A DNA stretch of 50,360 bases from an uncultured Winogradskyella sp. (lineage in GTDB: Bacteria > Bacteroidota > Bacteroidia > Flavobacteriales > Flavobacteriaceae), in assembly GCF_937958655.1 (NCBI RefSeq), contig NZ_CALGNH010000026.1:1-50360 (forward strand), in the 5' to 3' direction. Position numbers and translations under genes: made by a program. Positions 24,101 to 33,099 of the stretch are shown piece by piece (position 1 is the first letter of the stretch; each line of letters starts with the position of its first letter). Below the pieces are notes generated by a model. It did no database searches. It was not told the DNA's origin and worked only from the letters and a program-made list of their open reading frames with translations.

Positions 24101-26632
24101 TTAAAAAGTATAAGCCAAAGAAGCTATAAATCTTCTTTGTGGCAAGTTAAATGAAGACAAAAATTCACCAGTATTAGAAGAGCTACTAGTAACAATGCTT
24201 TCTGTATTTAGTACATTAAATAATTGTAAATATCCTTTAAAATTACTTTTCTTAGGTGTGTAATTGAGATTAAATGAAGCAAAGTTTACGGCTTTTACAT
24301 CATTTCCTAGTTTAATATGATCATAATCTCCTTTTAATTCAAAGTTTCCAAATTCCCATGTTAAATAAACTTTAGTGCTATAATTTAACACATCATTTGT
24401 GCCTAAATCAGATTTAAATTCACGATAATTTAATTGGGTAGTAGTACCAATAAAAAGTTCTTCTGTAAAACGCCTGTTAAACTTCATCTCTGCAGAATAA
24501 ACTCTATTATTAATTTTATTGATAATATCATTATTATCCTTTATAAATGAATTTACTAATGAAGGATTTAAACTCACTTCGAAAAAGAAAAGCTTCCATA
24601 ATAAAGTATTGTATTTAGCTATTACACCTAATGAATAAGTGTCCCTATCTGTAATTTCTATATTATTAATACTGTTGTTTACATCAATGCTAAAATCTGA
24701 TAATAAAGATTTACTGTTATGTCTTAGGTTACTGGATATGGATATATTATCTAAATTCTTAATAGTTGACAGACTATACGAAAATTGTGAACTTCTATTA
24801 ATATCATTAGTTGAATTTATACCATAAGAGCTATTGAATGAATCAAGAACATTAAAAGGTGTAAAAGGATTATTCAATACCCAATCCGTAGTACTCTCTG
24901 CTAAAAAAGAATGGGTTGTTTTTTCATTTTTTATTTTTAGACTAGCTTTTAAAAGAGGGGTAAATTTTAGATATGAATAATCACTATCAAGATCAAAAAC
25001 GTATAGATTAGCTCCAGGACTTATGTTCCACTCTTTTGTTTTTGAATTTTTTACCCAATCAAACTTTATTTCATTAGTCATTAATTTTTCTTCATTAAAA
25101 AATGTGTTGGCATTATCTATTGAATTTAGATTTTGCTCAATTCCACTAAGCTTACTTTTTAAATAAATTCCTGCTATAGAACTGTCTTGTTGTTTATGTA
25201 ATAATGAAGCATTAGCATAATAAATATTTTCTCGTGTTTTCAGTTCTTGATTTATGTTGGTAAACCCATGATTATTTAGTTTTTGATTTAGAGGTTTATA
25301 ATGGTATCCTGCATTTAAAACTAAAGGGATGTTATTAGACAATAACCTCTCATACTTAATATTTAAATTGAAATGTTGTCTAGATTCATCAATAAGTTGT
25401 TCATTGAGATCTCCATTTAAATCAATATCTTGCTGGTAATCATGGCTTAATTTCTTAAAATACAGGTCTGTTTTAAAGATTGATTTTTGATTTTTATGCA
25501 GGATTCCAATATTATTTTCTGAATTAATATGATTAACGCTTTGGTTAGTAAATTCATTTCTTATAATAGGTTCGTCATCTACAGTAAATTGTGAAGTTAC
25601 AGTCTTGAATCTGGTTAGTTCTTCTCTGATATTGTTGCTTTTAATTAGTAATTGTGTTTTTTTTGATAATTTAATTGTTGTATTAATACGAGATGAATAT
25701 GTGTCGTTAAAGTCAGTCGCATCGATACCATTTAATCCAGTTGCATTTAAACTAGATAGTGATGTATATGGCGCGTAATGGGATGTTATATCCGTATTTA
25801 AAAGTTCATTATTAGTCATCATCTTATATGATTCACTAATTCCTGTATTTTGATGCCTCAGGTTTACAAAAGATGTTATCCATTTTGCATTTTGTAATAG
25901 GTTTATTCCTATGACTCGTCCAGATGAAATACCAAGGCCTCCTTCAAGAGTTCCAGAAAAAAACAGTTTATCTTTAAATTCTAAATTCATGGCCATGGCA
26001 TCTTTGGCTATAAGATCAGAATTTGTATCATCCTTATAGTTTTCAATAAATTGAATTTTGACCATTTCGTGAGGTCTTATTTTATCAAGAACACTTTTAT
26101 AGTCATTATCAAATATTTTTGTACCGTTTATTAGTACATCTGTAACTTCTTTTTTATTGTAGATTACTGTACCATCATCCAAAACTTTGACGCCTTTTAT
26201 TTTTTTTAAAACGTCTATAACATTACGTTCTTTACCATTAACTATTTTTGGTAGACTTATAGTTGTGGTATCACCATGTTTTCGGATATAGCCAGAGGCT
26301 TGTATTAATACTTCGTCTAGATTTTCTATCTTCTGCATCAAATTAACAATTATCACAGGGTTAGATGTGCTAAAAGTTATACTCCTAGTCCATTTTTTAT
26401 AGGCGACATGAGAAGCTTTAATCTTGTAAGTACCATAAGGGATATCTAAAGAAATACGCCCATTAATATCAGTACTATTAATAGTTACAATGTTACCATT
26501 ATTGTCAAGAACAAGTATTTTAACATCTGCTACAGGATTTAAATTTAAATGATTTATAGTTTTGACAGTTAAGTTTTGACATAAACTAAATAATGGAAAG
26601 AAGAGTATTGATAAAAAAAATATACGCTGCAT
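24101..26632 (-). CDS. TonB-dependent-receptor-like outer membrane protein
   Basis: This 843-aa protein has a signal peptide (ending LFSLCQ). A carboxypeptidase-regulatory-like beta domain follows (about residues 20-105, INGRISLDIPYGTYKIKASH). A plug-like region (about 120-215) has VIDVLKKIKGVKVLDDG and VTDVLINGTKIFD. The rest is an Asn/Ser-rich beta barrel ending in the aromatic FIASLAYTF, as outer-membrane proteins do. Its start codon overlaps the stop of the upstream gene (TAATG). The plug and barrel suggest transport or export across the outer membrane. Such proteins next to GLPGLI genes form a recurring flavobacterial type without a known substrate. Confidence 0.8.
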   Translation of the reverse strand: MQRIFFLSILFFPLFSLCQNLTVKTINHLNLNPVADVKILVLDNNGNIVTINSTDINGRISLDIPYGTYKIKASHVAYKKWTRSITFSTSNPVIIVNLMQKIENLDEVLIQASGYIRKHGDTTTISLPKIVNGKERNVIDVLKKIKGVKVLDDGTVIYNKKEVTDVLINGTKIFDNDYKSVLDKIRPHEMVKIQFIENYKDDTNSDLIAKDAMAMNLEFKDKLFFSGTLEGGLGISSGRVIGINLLQNAKWITSFVNLRHQNTGISESYKMMTNNELLNTDITSHYAPYTSLSSLNATGLNGIDATDFNDTYSSRINTTIKLSKKTQLLIKSNNIREELTRFKTVTSQFTVDDEPIIRNEFTNQSVNHINSENNIGILHKNQKSIFKTDLYFKKLSHDYQQDIDLNGDLNEQLIDESRQHFNLNIKYERLLSNNIPLVLNAGYHYKPLNQKLNNHGFTNINQELKTRENIYYANASLLHKQQDSSIAGIYLKSKLSGIEQNLNSIDNANTFFNEEKLMTNEIKFDWVKNSKTKEWNISPGANLYVFDLDSDYSYLKFTPLLKASLKIKNEKTTHSFLAESTTDWVLNNPFTPFNVLDSFNSSYGINSTNDINRSSQFSYSLSTIKNLDNISISSNLRHNSKSLLSDFSIDVNNSINNIEITDRDTYSLGVIAKYNTLLWKLFFFEVSLNPSLVNSFIKDNNDIINKINNRVYSAEMKFNRRFTEELFIGTTTQLNYREFKSDLGTNDVLNYSTKVYLTWEFGNFELKGDYDHIKLGNDVKAVNFASFNLNYTPKKSNFKGYLQLFNVLNTESIVTSSSSNTGEFLSSFNLPQRRFIASLAYTF

Positions 26633-27111
26633 TAAGTTCCAGCATTTTTAAAGATCAGTTTAGGCTGTGTTTTTGTATTTTTTAAGAGCAGTGAAACTAT
26701 AATTTTTTCGAGTATTTCGAATTTTTGTTTTGGTATAACAAATTTATAAGATGGAATTTCCTGTATTGTTTCTCCAGTCTCACTATTAATATGCTTATAG
26801 GATATAATTTCACCATCTAATATTTTTACTGTCTCTTTAAATTTATTTGATTTAATATCAGTTGTTTTAAAGGTGTATTCATTAATATTTATGATAAAAT
26901 TATTTTCAAATTTATATATCAAAAATGAATCATCATAATCATCATCAAAATTTAGAAGATAGGACTCGTCAGATTCTTTATAAGAATCTAAAATTTTTTC
27001 TAGAAGTTGATTTAACTTAGAGGTGTTCTCTTTATTTAACTTATCTTGAGCGAGAGATAGGTTAATAACTAAAAAGAAAAATACGAATGAATTTGTTGCG
27101 TATTTAATCAT
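26632..27111 (-). CDS. Secreted hypothetical protein of the GLPGLI cassette
   Basis: This 159-aa protein has a signal peptide (about residues 1-21, VINLSLAQ). A very acidic segment near residues 45-60 (NFDDDYDDSFLIYKFENN) is followed by a beta-rich C-terminal half. No family is recognised. Its start overlaps the GLPGLI gene end by 8 bp and its stop overlaps the receptor start by 1 bp, so translation is coupled and the three products are probably made together. The acidic stretch could bind calcium, but that is a guess. Confidence 0.7.
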   Translation of the reverse strand: MIKYATNSFVFFFLVINLSLAQDKLNKENTSKLNQLLEKILDSYKESDESYLLNFDDDYDDSFLIYKFENNFIININEYTFKTTDIKSNKFKETVKILDGEIISYKHINSETGETIQEIPSYKFVIPKQKFEILEKIIVSLLLKNTKTQPKLIFKNAGT

Positions 27112-27871
27112 TGATTTCTGGGTCTAATTTATTAGGTAATATTTCTATCCTGCGACTATTAAAACTACTTTCACTCCCTGGGTACTGAGATTCAATTTTA
27201 GTTATTATATCATACCATTTATTTAAAAAAACTACTACAAAATCATTGTATGATAGTGTATATTTACTTTTATCAAACAATTTGTGTTTATCAATATTTG
27301 TCATTGTTGTAAAATCAGGATTTTCAACTATTGATAGTGTTTTGATTTTTACACTTTCGTCAAAACTATTCACTTCAAGAATCATACCAGGCGCACCAAT
27401 GAATTTAAATGGGCCACCTGGGATTGGTATATTCTTTGCGTAATATGCTTCATAATATCTACCTCTAAATTCAAAATATAAATTTTGGCATTCTATTTCT
27501 AAAATTATTTTTTTCTTGTGTCCTTTTTTGTAAGCGATGCATATAGTGTCTATTATATGAGCTTGTCCATTATATTTTGTGTACTCTATGGTTTTAGTTT
27601 TTAAATTTTTTAATCTTTCAAATTTTAGGCTGTCACTAAAATATTTTGTTTTTGTCTCATATAATACGCCATTTGGTTTAATAACAATGGTGTCTTTATC
27701 TATTCTATACTCAATAGATTTTATTCCATTAGATTTTGTTATTAAATGGTAGGCGTCATTCGTACTCCATCTTAAACTTGGGTCGTTAATGTTAACGTCA
27801 TATTTTATAGTGTAATTTTGCGAGAATGACTTAAAACAAATAAATGATAAAATAAAAAACAATAATCTCAT
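27104..27871 (-). CDS. GLPGLI family protein
   Basis: This 255-aa secreted protein has a signal peptide ending CFKSFSQ. The family signature appears as GGPFKFIGAPGMILEVNSF at about residues 150-168, a variant of the PYKFGGLPGLI motif that names the family. The rest is beta-strand rich. GLPGLI proteins are found almost only in Bacteroidota, often next to a TonB-receptor-like gene, and have no established biochemistry that I can name. Here it is the second gene of the cassette, 71 bp after the small four-cysteine secreted protein. Confidence 0.85.
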   Translation of the reverse strand: MRLLFFILSFICFKSFSQNYTIKYDVNINDPSLRWSTNDAYHLITKSNGIKSIEYRIDKDTIVIKPNGVLYETKTKYFSDSLKFERLKNLKTKTIEYTKYNGQAHIIDTICIAYKKGHKKKIILEIECQNLYFEFRGRYYEAYYAKNIPIPGGPFKFIGAPGMILEVNSFDESVKIKTLSIVENPDFTTMTNIDKHKLFDKSKYTLSYNDFVVVFLNKWYDIITKIESQYPGSESSFNSRRIEILPNKLDPEIND

Positions 27872-27942
27872 AATACGGACTTAAAAACTGTAAACAAAAA
27901 AATACGCCAAAAGCATTAGTAAGAATTAGGCGCAATTTGTTT

Positions 27943-28272
27943 TTAGTCTTTAATTATAGCTGTAGCGGTAGTAGTACTAGCCATTGCCTGGCATGCAGCC
28001 ACTCCAGCTGCTCTTGCTTTTGTTTGAGCTAAAAAATTAGCCCCCGCCCGAGCATCTGTACCTTCGTATGTTACACATGCTCTATTGGTAGAAGAGTTGT
28101 CTCCACCACAAGAAGTTGTTACCGTTCTACAGACCTGACCTTCAAGAGGTATGCTTTCCATCTCAAAAAAAGCAAGTTCACTTGAATTAGTCGTATTTGC
28201 ACTGTTTTCATTAATTGGCGCAGATGACATACTTGCAAATGCAATAATCGCAATACTTAATAAAATTTTCAT
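27943..28272 (-). CDS. Small secreted four-cysteine protein
   Basis: This 109-aa protein has a clear signal peptide (about residues 1-18, cut after MSSA). The acidic N-terminal part is followed by VCRTVTTSCGGDNSSTNRAC and a final AACQAM. The four cysteines could form two disulfides after export. Thr/Ser/Ala-rich, low-complexity ends and the small size suggest a secreted peptide precursor or adhesin-like surface protein. I recognise no family. It leads the GLPGLI/receptor operon, so it is the natural candidate for what that machinery handles. Its untranslated leader carries the CTAAA tandem repeat. Confidence 0.7.
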   Translation of the reverse strand: MKILLSIAIIAFASMSSAPINENSANTTNSSELAFFEMESIPLEGQVCRTVTTSCGGDNSSTNRACVTYEGTDARAGANFLAQTKARAAGVAACQAMASTTTATAIIKD

Positions 28273-28298
28273 AATCTAAATGATTTAAGGTTAGATTA

Positions 28299-28323
28299 CT
28301 AAACTAAACTAAACTAAACTAAA
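28299..28323. repeat. (CTAAA)5 pentanucleotide repeat in a leader
   Basis: Five exact CTAAA units (TTTAG on the coding, minus strand) lie 27-51 bp before the start codon of the small four-cysteine protein. Pentanucleotide tracts change length by slippage, and this one would alter leader length or promoter spacing. Confidence 0.85.
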
Positions 28324-28370
28324 CAGCAAATTAAATCGTGATTAATTCTTAAAACAGAATGACAAATAAC

Positions 28371-30059
28371 TTATATAATTTCCACAAACAAACCTTCCTC
28401 AGTTTTTTCAACTTTAGTTAAACCATGTTTTCCAAGACCTTTAATCCCTTTATCCCAAGCTTTATTGCTTAGGCCAGACTGGGATTTAAGCTCGTTTAAT
28501 ACCATACGTTTTTGAGATTTAAGAACTTCAAAAATGGCTTTTTCATTATCACTTAAAGCGACTTGCTTTTTCTCTGGTCGCATTTGTGGGAAGAACAAGA
28601 CTTCTTGTATACTCTCGTTGTTGGTTAAAAACATAATTAAACGGTCCATACCAATACCCATACCAGAGGTTGGTGGCATACCGTATTCTAATGCACGTAA
28701 AAAGTCGTAGTCTATAGTTCCTGTAGCTTCATCGTCACCCTTCTTTGCGAGTTCTAATTGATGCTCAAAACGTTCGCGTTGATCAATAGGATCGTTAAGC
28801 TCAGAATAAGCATTTGCGATCTCTTTACCACACACCATAAGCTCAAAACGCTCTGTTAATTCTGGGTTTTCTCTGTGCTCTTTACAAAGCGGACTCATCT
28901 CTTTAGGATAGTCGGTTATAAAAGTGGGTTGTATGTAGTTGCCTTCGCATTTCTCACCAAAAATTTCATCAATAAGTTTGCCTTTACCCATAGTGGCATC
29001 AACTTCTATGTTCATGCCTTTGGCAGCCGCTCTAATCTCATCTTCAGATTTGTTATAAATATCAAAACCTGTAAATTCTAGTATAGAATCTCGCATAGAA
29101 ATGCGCTTATATGGTGCTTTAAAGTCAACTTTATAGTCCCCAAAAGTAGCTTCTGTGGTACCGTTTACTGCAATAGCACAATGTTCTAATAGCTTTTCGC
29201 AGAAATCCATCATCCAATTGTAATCATTGTAAGCCACATAAATTTCCATGGCTGTAAACTCAGGATTATGGGTTCTGTCCATACCCTCATTTCTAAAGTT
29301 TTTAGAAAACTCATAAACGCCATCAAAACCACCAACAATTAAACGCTTTAAATAAAGCTCGTTGGCTATTCGCATGTACAAAGGGATATCTAAGCTATTG
29401 TGGTGTGTTACAAACGGACGTGCTGCTGCACCACCAGCGATAGGTTGTAATACTGGTGTTTCTACTTCAAAATAACCAGCATCATTAAAAAACTGACGCA
29501 TGGCATTAAATAACTTGGTACGCTTTACAAAAACATCCTTAACATGAGGGTTTACAGCTAAATCTGCATAACGCTGTCTGTAGCGTTGTTCAGGATCTGT
29601 AAATGCATCATAGGTCACTCCATCTTTTTGCTTTGGTATAGGCAAAGGTTTTAAGGCTTTACTTAGTAACTTAAAATCTTTAACCATTACGGTTTTTTCA
29701 CCAACTTTTGTTGTGAATAATTCGCCTTCAATACCCACAAAATCCCCTAAGTCAATTAACTTTTTAAAGACCTCATTATACAAGGTTTTGTCTTCGTCTC
29801 TACAAATTTCATCACGGTTAAAATAAACCTGAATACGACCCTCACTATCTTGTAACTGCGCAAAGGATGCCTTACCCTGGATGTTAATAGCCATTAGACG
29901 ACCCGCTATAATTACGGTCTTTCCTTCTTCATAATTAGATTTTATCTCTTTAGAGGTGTGATTTACAGGAAATAAATCTGCAGGATATGGATTAATCCCT
30001 AAAGCACGTAATTTGCCTAACTTTTCGCGTCGTACTAATTCTTGTTCTGAAAGTTGCAT
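28371..30059 (-). CDS. lysS: Lysine--tRNA ligase, class II, with C-terminal extension
   Basis: This 562-aa enzyme charges tRNA-Lys. The N-terminal OB-fold anticodon-binding domain covers about residues 50-150. Class II motif 2 (FRNEGMDRTHNPEFTAMEIY) lies at about 256-275, and motif 3 (PPTSGMGIGMDRLIM) lies before residue 480. E. coli LysS has about 505 residues; here about 65 extra follow the FFPQMRPE end of the catalytic domain, with ALSDNEKAIFEVLKSQ and KAWDKGIKGLGKHGL suggestive of a winged-helix module. I believe this extension recurs in flavobacteria, but its role is unknown. A TAATTTTG -7 box lies upstream. Confidence 0.96.
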   Translation of the reverse strand: MQLSEQELVRREKLGKLRALGINPYPADLFPVNHTSKEIKSNYEEGKTVIIAGRLMAINIQGKASFAQLQDSEGRIQVYFNRDEICRDEDKTLYNEVFKKLIDLGDFVGIEGELFTTKVGEKTVMVKDFKLLSKALKPLPIPKQKDGVTYDAFTDPEQRYRQRYADLAVNPHVKDVFVKRTKLFNAMRQFFNDAGYFEVETPVLQPIAGGAAARPFVTHHNSLDIPLYMRIANELYLKRLIVGGFDGVYEFSKNFRNEGMDRTHNPEFTAMEIYVAYNDYNWMMDFCEKLLEHCAIAVNGTTEATFGDYKVDFKAPYKRISMRDSILEFTGFDIYNKSEDEIRAAAKGMNIEVDATMGKGKLIDEIFGEKCEGNYIQPTFITDYPKEMSPLCKEHRENPELTERFELMVCGKEIANAYSELNDPIDQRERFEHQLELAKKGDDEATGTIDYDFLRALEYGMPPTSGMGIGMDRLIMFLTNNESIQEVLFFPQMRPEKKQVALSDNEKAIFEVLKSQKRMVLNELKSQSGLSNKAWDKGIKGLGKHGLTKVEKTEEGLFVEII

Positions 30060-30078
30060 TCTTGTTATTTTAGATTAG

Positions 30079-30086
30079 CAAAATTA
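30079..30086 (-). promoter_or_regulatory. -7 box of lysS
   Basis: TAATTTTG on the minus strand fits TAnnTTTG and lies 19 bp before the lysS start, just after the thioredoxin-like gene ends. Confidence 0.45.
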
Positions 30087-30116
30087 CATTATTTGATAGA
30101 ATTTGAGAACTGCTTT

Positions 30117-31070
30117 TTAATTTGATTTTATGACGTCTAAGTTTTGCTTAAGACCATCATTTTTGGGATGCAATTTTATAGCTTTTTCTAGTACTTTTAT
30201 AGCTTTTTCTTTTTGCCCTGTAACTCCTAGAGTATTAGCTAAACTCATATAGGATCTTGGTTCATTAGGAAATAATTCGGTATTTAATTTAAAGACAGCA
30301 ATAGCTTCGTCAATGTGATTGGTGCCATATAATATACGCCCATAGGTGTTTAATTCGTGCATACTAGTAACAGTCTCTTTGTATTTTTTCAATAGTTTTT
30401 TGCGTTTCTTTTTTAAGCCTTTTACACCTTTTTTCTTCAGAATTTTGTCTACTGTAGCTGCGATTTGGTAATTGGGTTTGTAAGTGTTTGTAGTCGTTAT
30501 GTTTTGTATGTCTACTTCAAAACTTTGTACAGGGTGCTCTACAATACGGTTAACTTCTTTGCCATTTTTGTAGAATATTACCGCAGGCACGCGATGGATG
30601 TTTAAGCCGGCTTCTTCGTGCAGTGGGCTTTGTTTATACATATGGGCTTGTCTGCTGACGGCAACAACAGTTAATTGATTCATGGGAAAATTACAAGCCT
30701 CTAAAACTTTGTATAATCTTGGCACTTGCTTTTTACTATCACCACACCAAGTACCCATAAAAAGGGTAATGTTGTAAGCTTTTAGTTTTGAAGCAAAGCT
30801 GTTAATTAATTCCAAGTTAGGTTTATAATCCTCGTAATTTTTTGTAAACCACGTTTTGTAATTATCACTTTGTAAACCTGTTTTATCTATTTTACCTAAT
30901 AAAAAAGGGGTTTTGGTGTTTTCTGTAATTTCTATATTAAGGTTTTGCGCATGTAGCTGAAAGGTTAAGGCAAATACTAGTAAGATGCTGTAGATAATTA
31001 TTTTAATATTAAAGAATTTATTACCGCTATTAATTAAAGTTGTAAACGTAGTAGTTAGTGTTTGTTTCAT
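30117..31070 (-). CDS. Exported thioredoxin-fold protein with TPR tail
   Basis: This 317-aa protein has a signal anchor or late signal peptide (hydrophobic residues 22-40, ending LHAQ). The thioredoxin-fold domain (about 75-185) has the active-site region GTWCGDSKKQ and the cis-proline loop HRVPAVIFYKNG. A lysine-rich linker follows (about 210-225). Two to three TPR-like helices (about 240-317) include IDEAIAVFKLNTELFP. Only one cysteine (C-G-D-S) is in the active site, so it is not a standard dithiol oxidoreductase; isomerase, peroxiredoxin-like or binding roles are possible. It probably works in the periplasm. Confidence 0.8.
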   Translation of the reverse strand: MKQTLTTTFTTLINSGNKFFNIKIIIYSILLVFALTFQLHAQNLNIEITENTKTPFLLGKIDKTGLQSDNYKTWFTKNYEDYKPNLELINSFASKLKAYNITLFMGTWCGDSKKQVPRLYKVLEACNFPMNQLTVVAVSRQAHMYKQSPLHEEAGLNIHRVPAVIFYKNGKEVNRIVEHPVQSFEVDIQNITTTNTYKPNYQIAATVDKILKKKGVKGLKKKRKKLLKKYKETVTSMHELNTYGRILYGTNHIDEAIAVFKLNTELFPNEPRSYMSLANTLGVTGQKEKAIKVLEKAIKLHPKNDGLKQNLDVIKSN

Positions 31071-31178
31071 AAATAATTGTTTTACGATTTATATTGAAAC
31101 AAACATCTACGATTAAGATGTAATTTTTTAAAATATAAGGTTTGAAATTGGTACTAGTACTAGGGTTGAATTTTGCAA

Positions 31179-32234
31179 CTATCTAATAAATAATGACTTT
31201 GCACCATCTCTGGATTGTACATTCAACTTTTTGTAAATATTATTTGTGTGAGATTTTACAGTGCTAACACTTAGAAAAAGGGCTTCTGCAATATCTTTAT
31301 TGGTTTTATTTAGCAGTAAATACTCCAAAACTACTTGCTCTTGTTTAGATAGTCTTGCTTTTAAATCTTTGGTTTTAGAAAGTTTTTGTTTCCTGCTACG
31401 AAAAAGTAGAAATGCATTTAGTAAAATTGAAAGTGCAAGGATAATAAACAAGTATATATCCCATTGCGAAGTGGCTGTACCTTTAGATGTTGCCAACATG
31501 TAACGATCTGCTGTAAGCTCATTTTTGTACTGAATAGTGTAGGGTGCGTTTGGGTACTTTTTTTCGAGTCTGGCTTTAAGATCATCGTAATATGAGTTGT
31601 GCTGTAAATCTTCTACATAATAGCTGTGTAAATCACTACCTCTGTCAGATAAATATGAATATACAGAGAGTTCTGCAATGGGTTCGTTTAAAGCTTCGCC
31701 ATACGCTTGTAGCACTTTAAACCATTTTTTGTTATTCAATTTTCGGTTGGCTTTGCTTCGTACTTCGCTATAAGCAAAGCGCATGTCATTTTTAAGAGAG
31801 TCAATTCTTAAAAAAGCGTTGGCTTTAGGATTACTAGATTCTATCTTACAGAACACTTGGTTACCAAACGAAAAAGGAAGTTTTAAGGTATCTGTGTTTT
31901 TGGCAATAAAGAGTAACTCTTCACTATCACTGCAATGACCATTAAAATGGTTTAGATCTTGTTGTGTTTCTGTACATTTATCAACATGGATACGGTAGAT
32001 ACGATTTTCAGCATCTAACATATTGCCTTTAAACTCAAAAAAGCCAATTTTATCTGCTGTGGTCTTAGCAATAATTTGTTCAGAATATACACCAGACATT
32101 TTTCGGTAATCTTCTACAATAGAGAGGTATACTGTGTTTTGCCATTCCTCAGGATTTGTATAACCCGAAAAAAAATATTGCGCCTCACAGAACAATGAGG
32201 TTAATACTAAGATTATAAAAATTCTAACTTGCAT
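31179..32234 (-). CDS. Membrane-anchored LuxR-type transcription regulator
   Basis: This 351-aa protein has a signal peptide (about residues 1-18) and an extracytoplasmic domain of about 230 residues with four cysteines. A single transmembrane helix follows (about 257-277, YLFIILALSILLNAFLLF). The C-terminal GerE/LuxR helix-turn-helix is at about 290-351 (LSKQEQVVLEYLLLNKTNKD, then SVSTVKSHTNNIYKKLNV). This is a one-component membrane sensor that would bind DNA from the membrane. The ligand is unknown. It is divergent from the Pmp3/YqaE gene, a stress-linked membrane peptide, which could be a target. Confidence 0.85.
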   Translation of the reverse strand: MQVRIFIILVLTSLFCEAQYFFSGYTNPEEWQNTVYLSIVEDYRKMSGVYSEQIIAKTTADKIGFFEFKGNMLDAENRIYRIHVDKCTETQQDLNHFNGHCSDSEELLFIAKNTDTLKLPFSFGNQVFCKIESSNPKANAFLRIDSLKNDMRFAYSEVRSKANRKLNNKKWFKVLQAYGEALNEPIAELSVYSYLSDRGSDLHSYYVEDLQHNSYYDDLKARLEKKYPNAPYTIQYKNELTADRYMLATSKGTATSQWDIYLFIILALSILLNAFLLFRSRKQKLSKTKDLKARLSKQEQVVLEYLLLNKTNKDIAEALFLSVSTVKSHTNNIYKKLNVQSRDGAKSLFIR

Positions 32235-32365
32235 AAAACGAATCTACATAATTTTAGGGTAATCTAAGTGTACTTTTTACGCCTGTAACAAATTTAATAA
32301 AACCACGTCATACAGATACACCAAATCAGTTGCGTAGAACTATTTTAGCATTAAACAAAAATTAT

Positions 32366-32524
32366 ATGAGTATATGGCGTGTTATATTGTCAATTATATG
32401 TCCACCTTTAGCAGTTTTAGATAAAGGTTGTGGTTCTATTTTAATCACATTTTTATTGTGGCTTTGCGGATGGGTACCAGGTGTTATTGCAGCCTTGGTA
32501 ATCCTTAATAATCCCGAACGCTAA
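32366..32524 (+). CDS. Pmp3/YqaE family membrane peptide
   Basis: This 52-aa protein has two transmembrane helices: IWRVILSIICPPLAVLDKG, then ILITFLLWLCGWVPGVIAAL. This is the classic PMP3/UPF0057 pattern. Yeast Pmp3 affects membrane potential and salt tolerance; the bacterial YqaE role is less clear. I start it at ATG 32366 (MSIWRV); a longer reading from TTG 32330 adds 12 residues lacking in the family. Confidence 0.88.
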   Translation: MSIWRVILSIICPPLAVLDKGCGSILITFLLWLCGWVPGVIAALVILNNPER

Positions 32525-32586
32525 CGGATGCTTGGTTAGTGTCATTATATTTTTTAATTTTAAAGGAATCATAAATTAGGAAAAAA

Positions 32587-32949
32587 ATGACAACAAAAGA
32601 CATCGCGGAAAAATTGGTTTCTTATTGTAGAACTAAGCAAGAAGACAAGGCCTACCAAGAGCTTTATAGCCCTAATATTACAAGTATTGAAATGGCAGAA
32701 CCTATGAAAGAAGTCCATGGTTTTGAAGGTTTACAGAAAAAAGGGCAATGGTGGCAAGATAATTTTGAAGTTCATGACACTAAGGTTTCCGAGCCTTTGG
32801 TGGCAGATAGTCATTTTACAGTTAAGTTTTGGATGGATACTACTCATAAGCCAAGTGGACAGCGTTCTCAAACCGATGAGATTGCAGTTTATGAAGTTAA
32901 AGACGGCAAAATTTGGAAAGAACAATTTTTTTATAATACAGAAGGTTAA
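32587..32949 (+). CDS. SnoaL-like (NTF2-fold) protein
   Basis: This 120-aa single-domain protein has the NTF2/SnoaL pattern: a helix with IAEKLVSYCRTKQEDKA, then YSPNITSIEMAEP, a strand VKFWMDT and the final DGKIWKEQFFYN. SnoaL-like proteins range from polyketide cyclases to small ligand-binding proteins, so the reaction cannot be given. It lies alone after the YqaE gene on the same strand. Confidence 0.8.
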   Translation: MTTKDIAEKLVSYCRTKQEDKAYQELYSPNITSIEMAEPMKEVHGFEGLQKKGQWWQDNFEVHDTKVSEPLVADSHFTVKFWMDTTHKPSGQRSQTDEIAVYEVKDGKIWKEQFFYNTEG

Positions 32950-33064
32950 GCACAAAAAAACTTAAAATATTAGCGGTAAATAGAATGCTTTTATCAATTG
33001 TAAATAAAAGTATTTTATATAAATCCTCACCTTGCGCATAGATCAGTTAAGTCTAACTTATTTG

Positions 33065-33072
33065 TATCTTTG
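33065..33072 (+). promoter_or_regulatory. -7 box of the lipoprotein-lipB unit
   Basis: TATCTTTG matches TAnnTTTG exactly and lies 27 bp before the ATG at 33100. No well-spaced TTG is visible. Confidence 0.5.
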
Positions 33073-33099
33073 TACATTACCTAATCAATTAAATACTAT

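Noticed and set aside
31081..31178. Possible promoter upstream of the thioredoxin/TPR gene (GATGTTTG).
   Set aside because: The TA of the -7 box is missing and no spaced TTG was found, so support is too weak to list.
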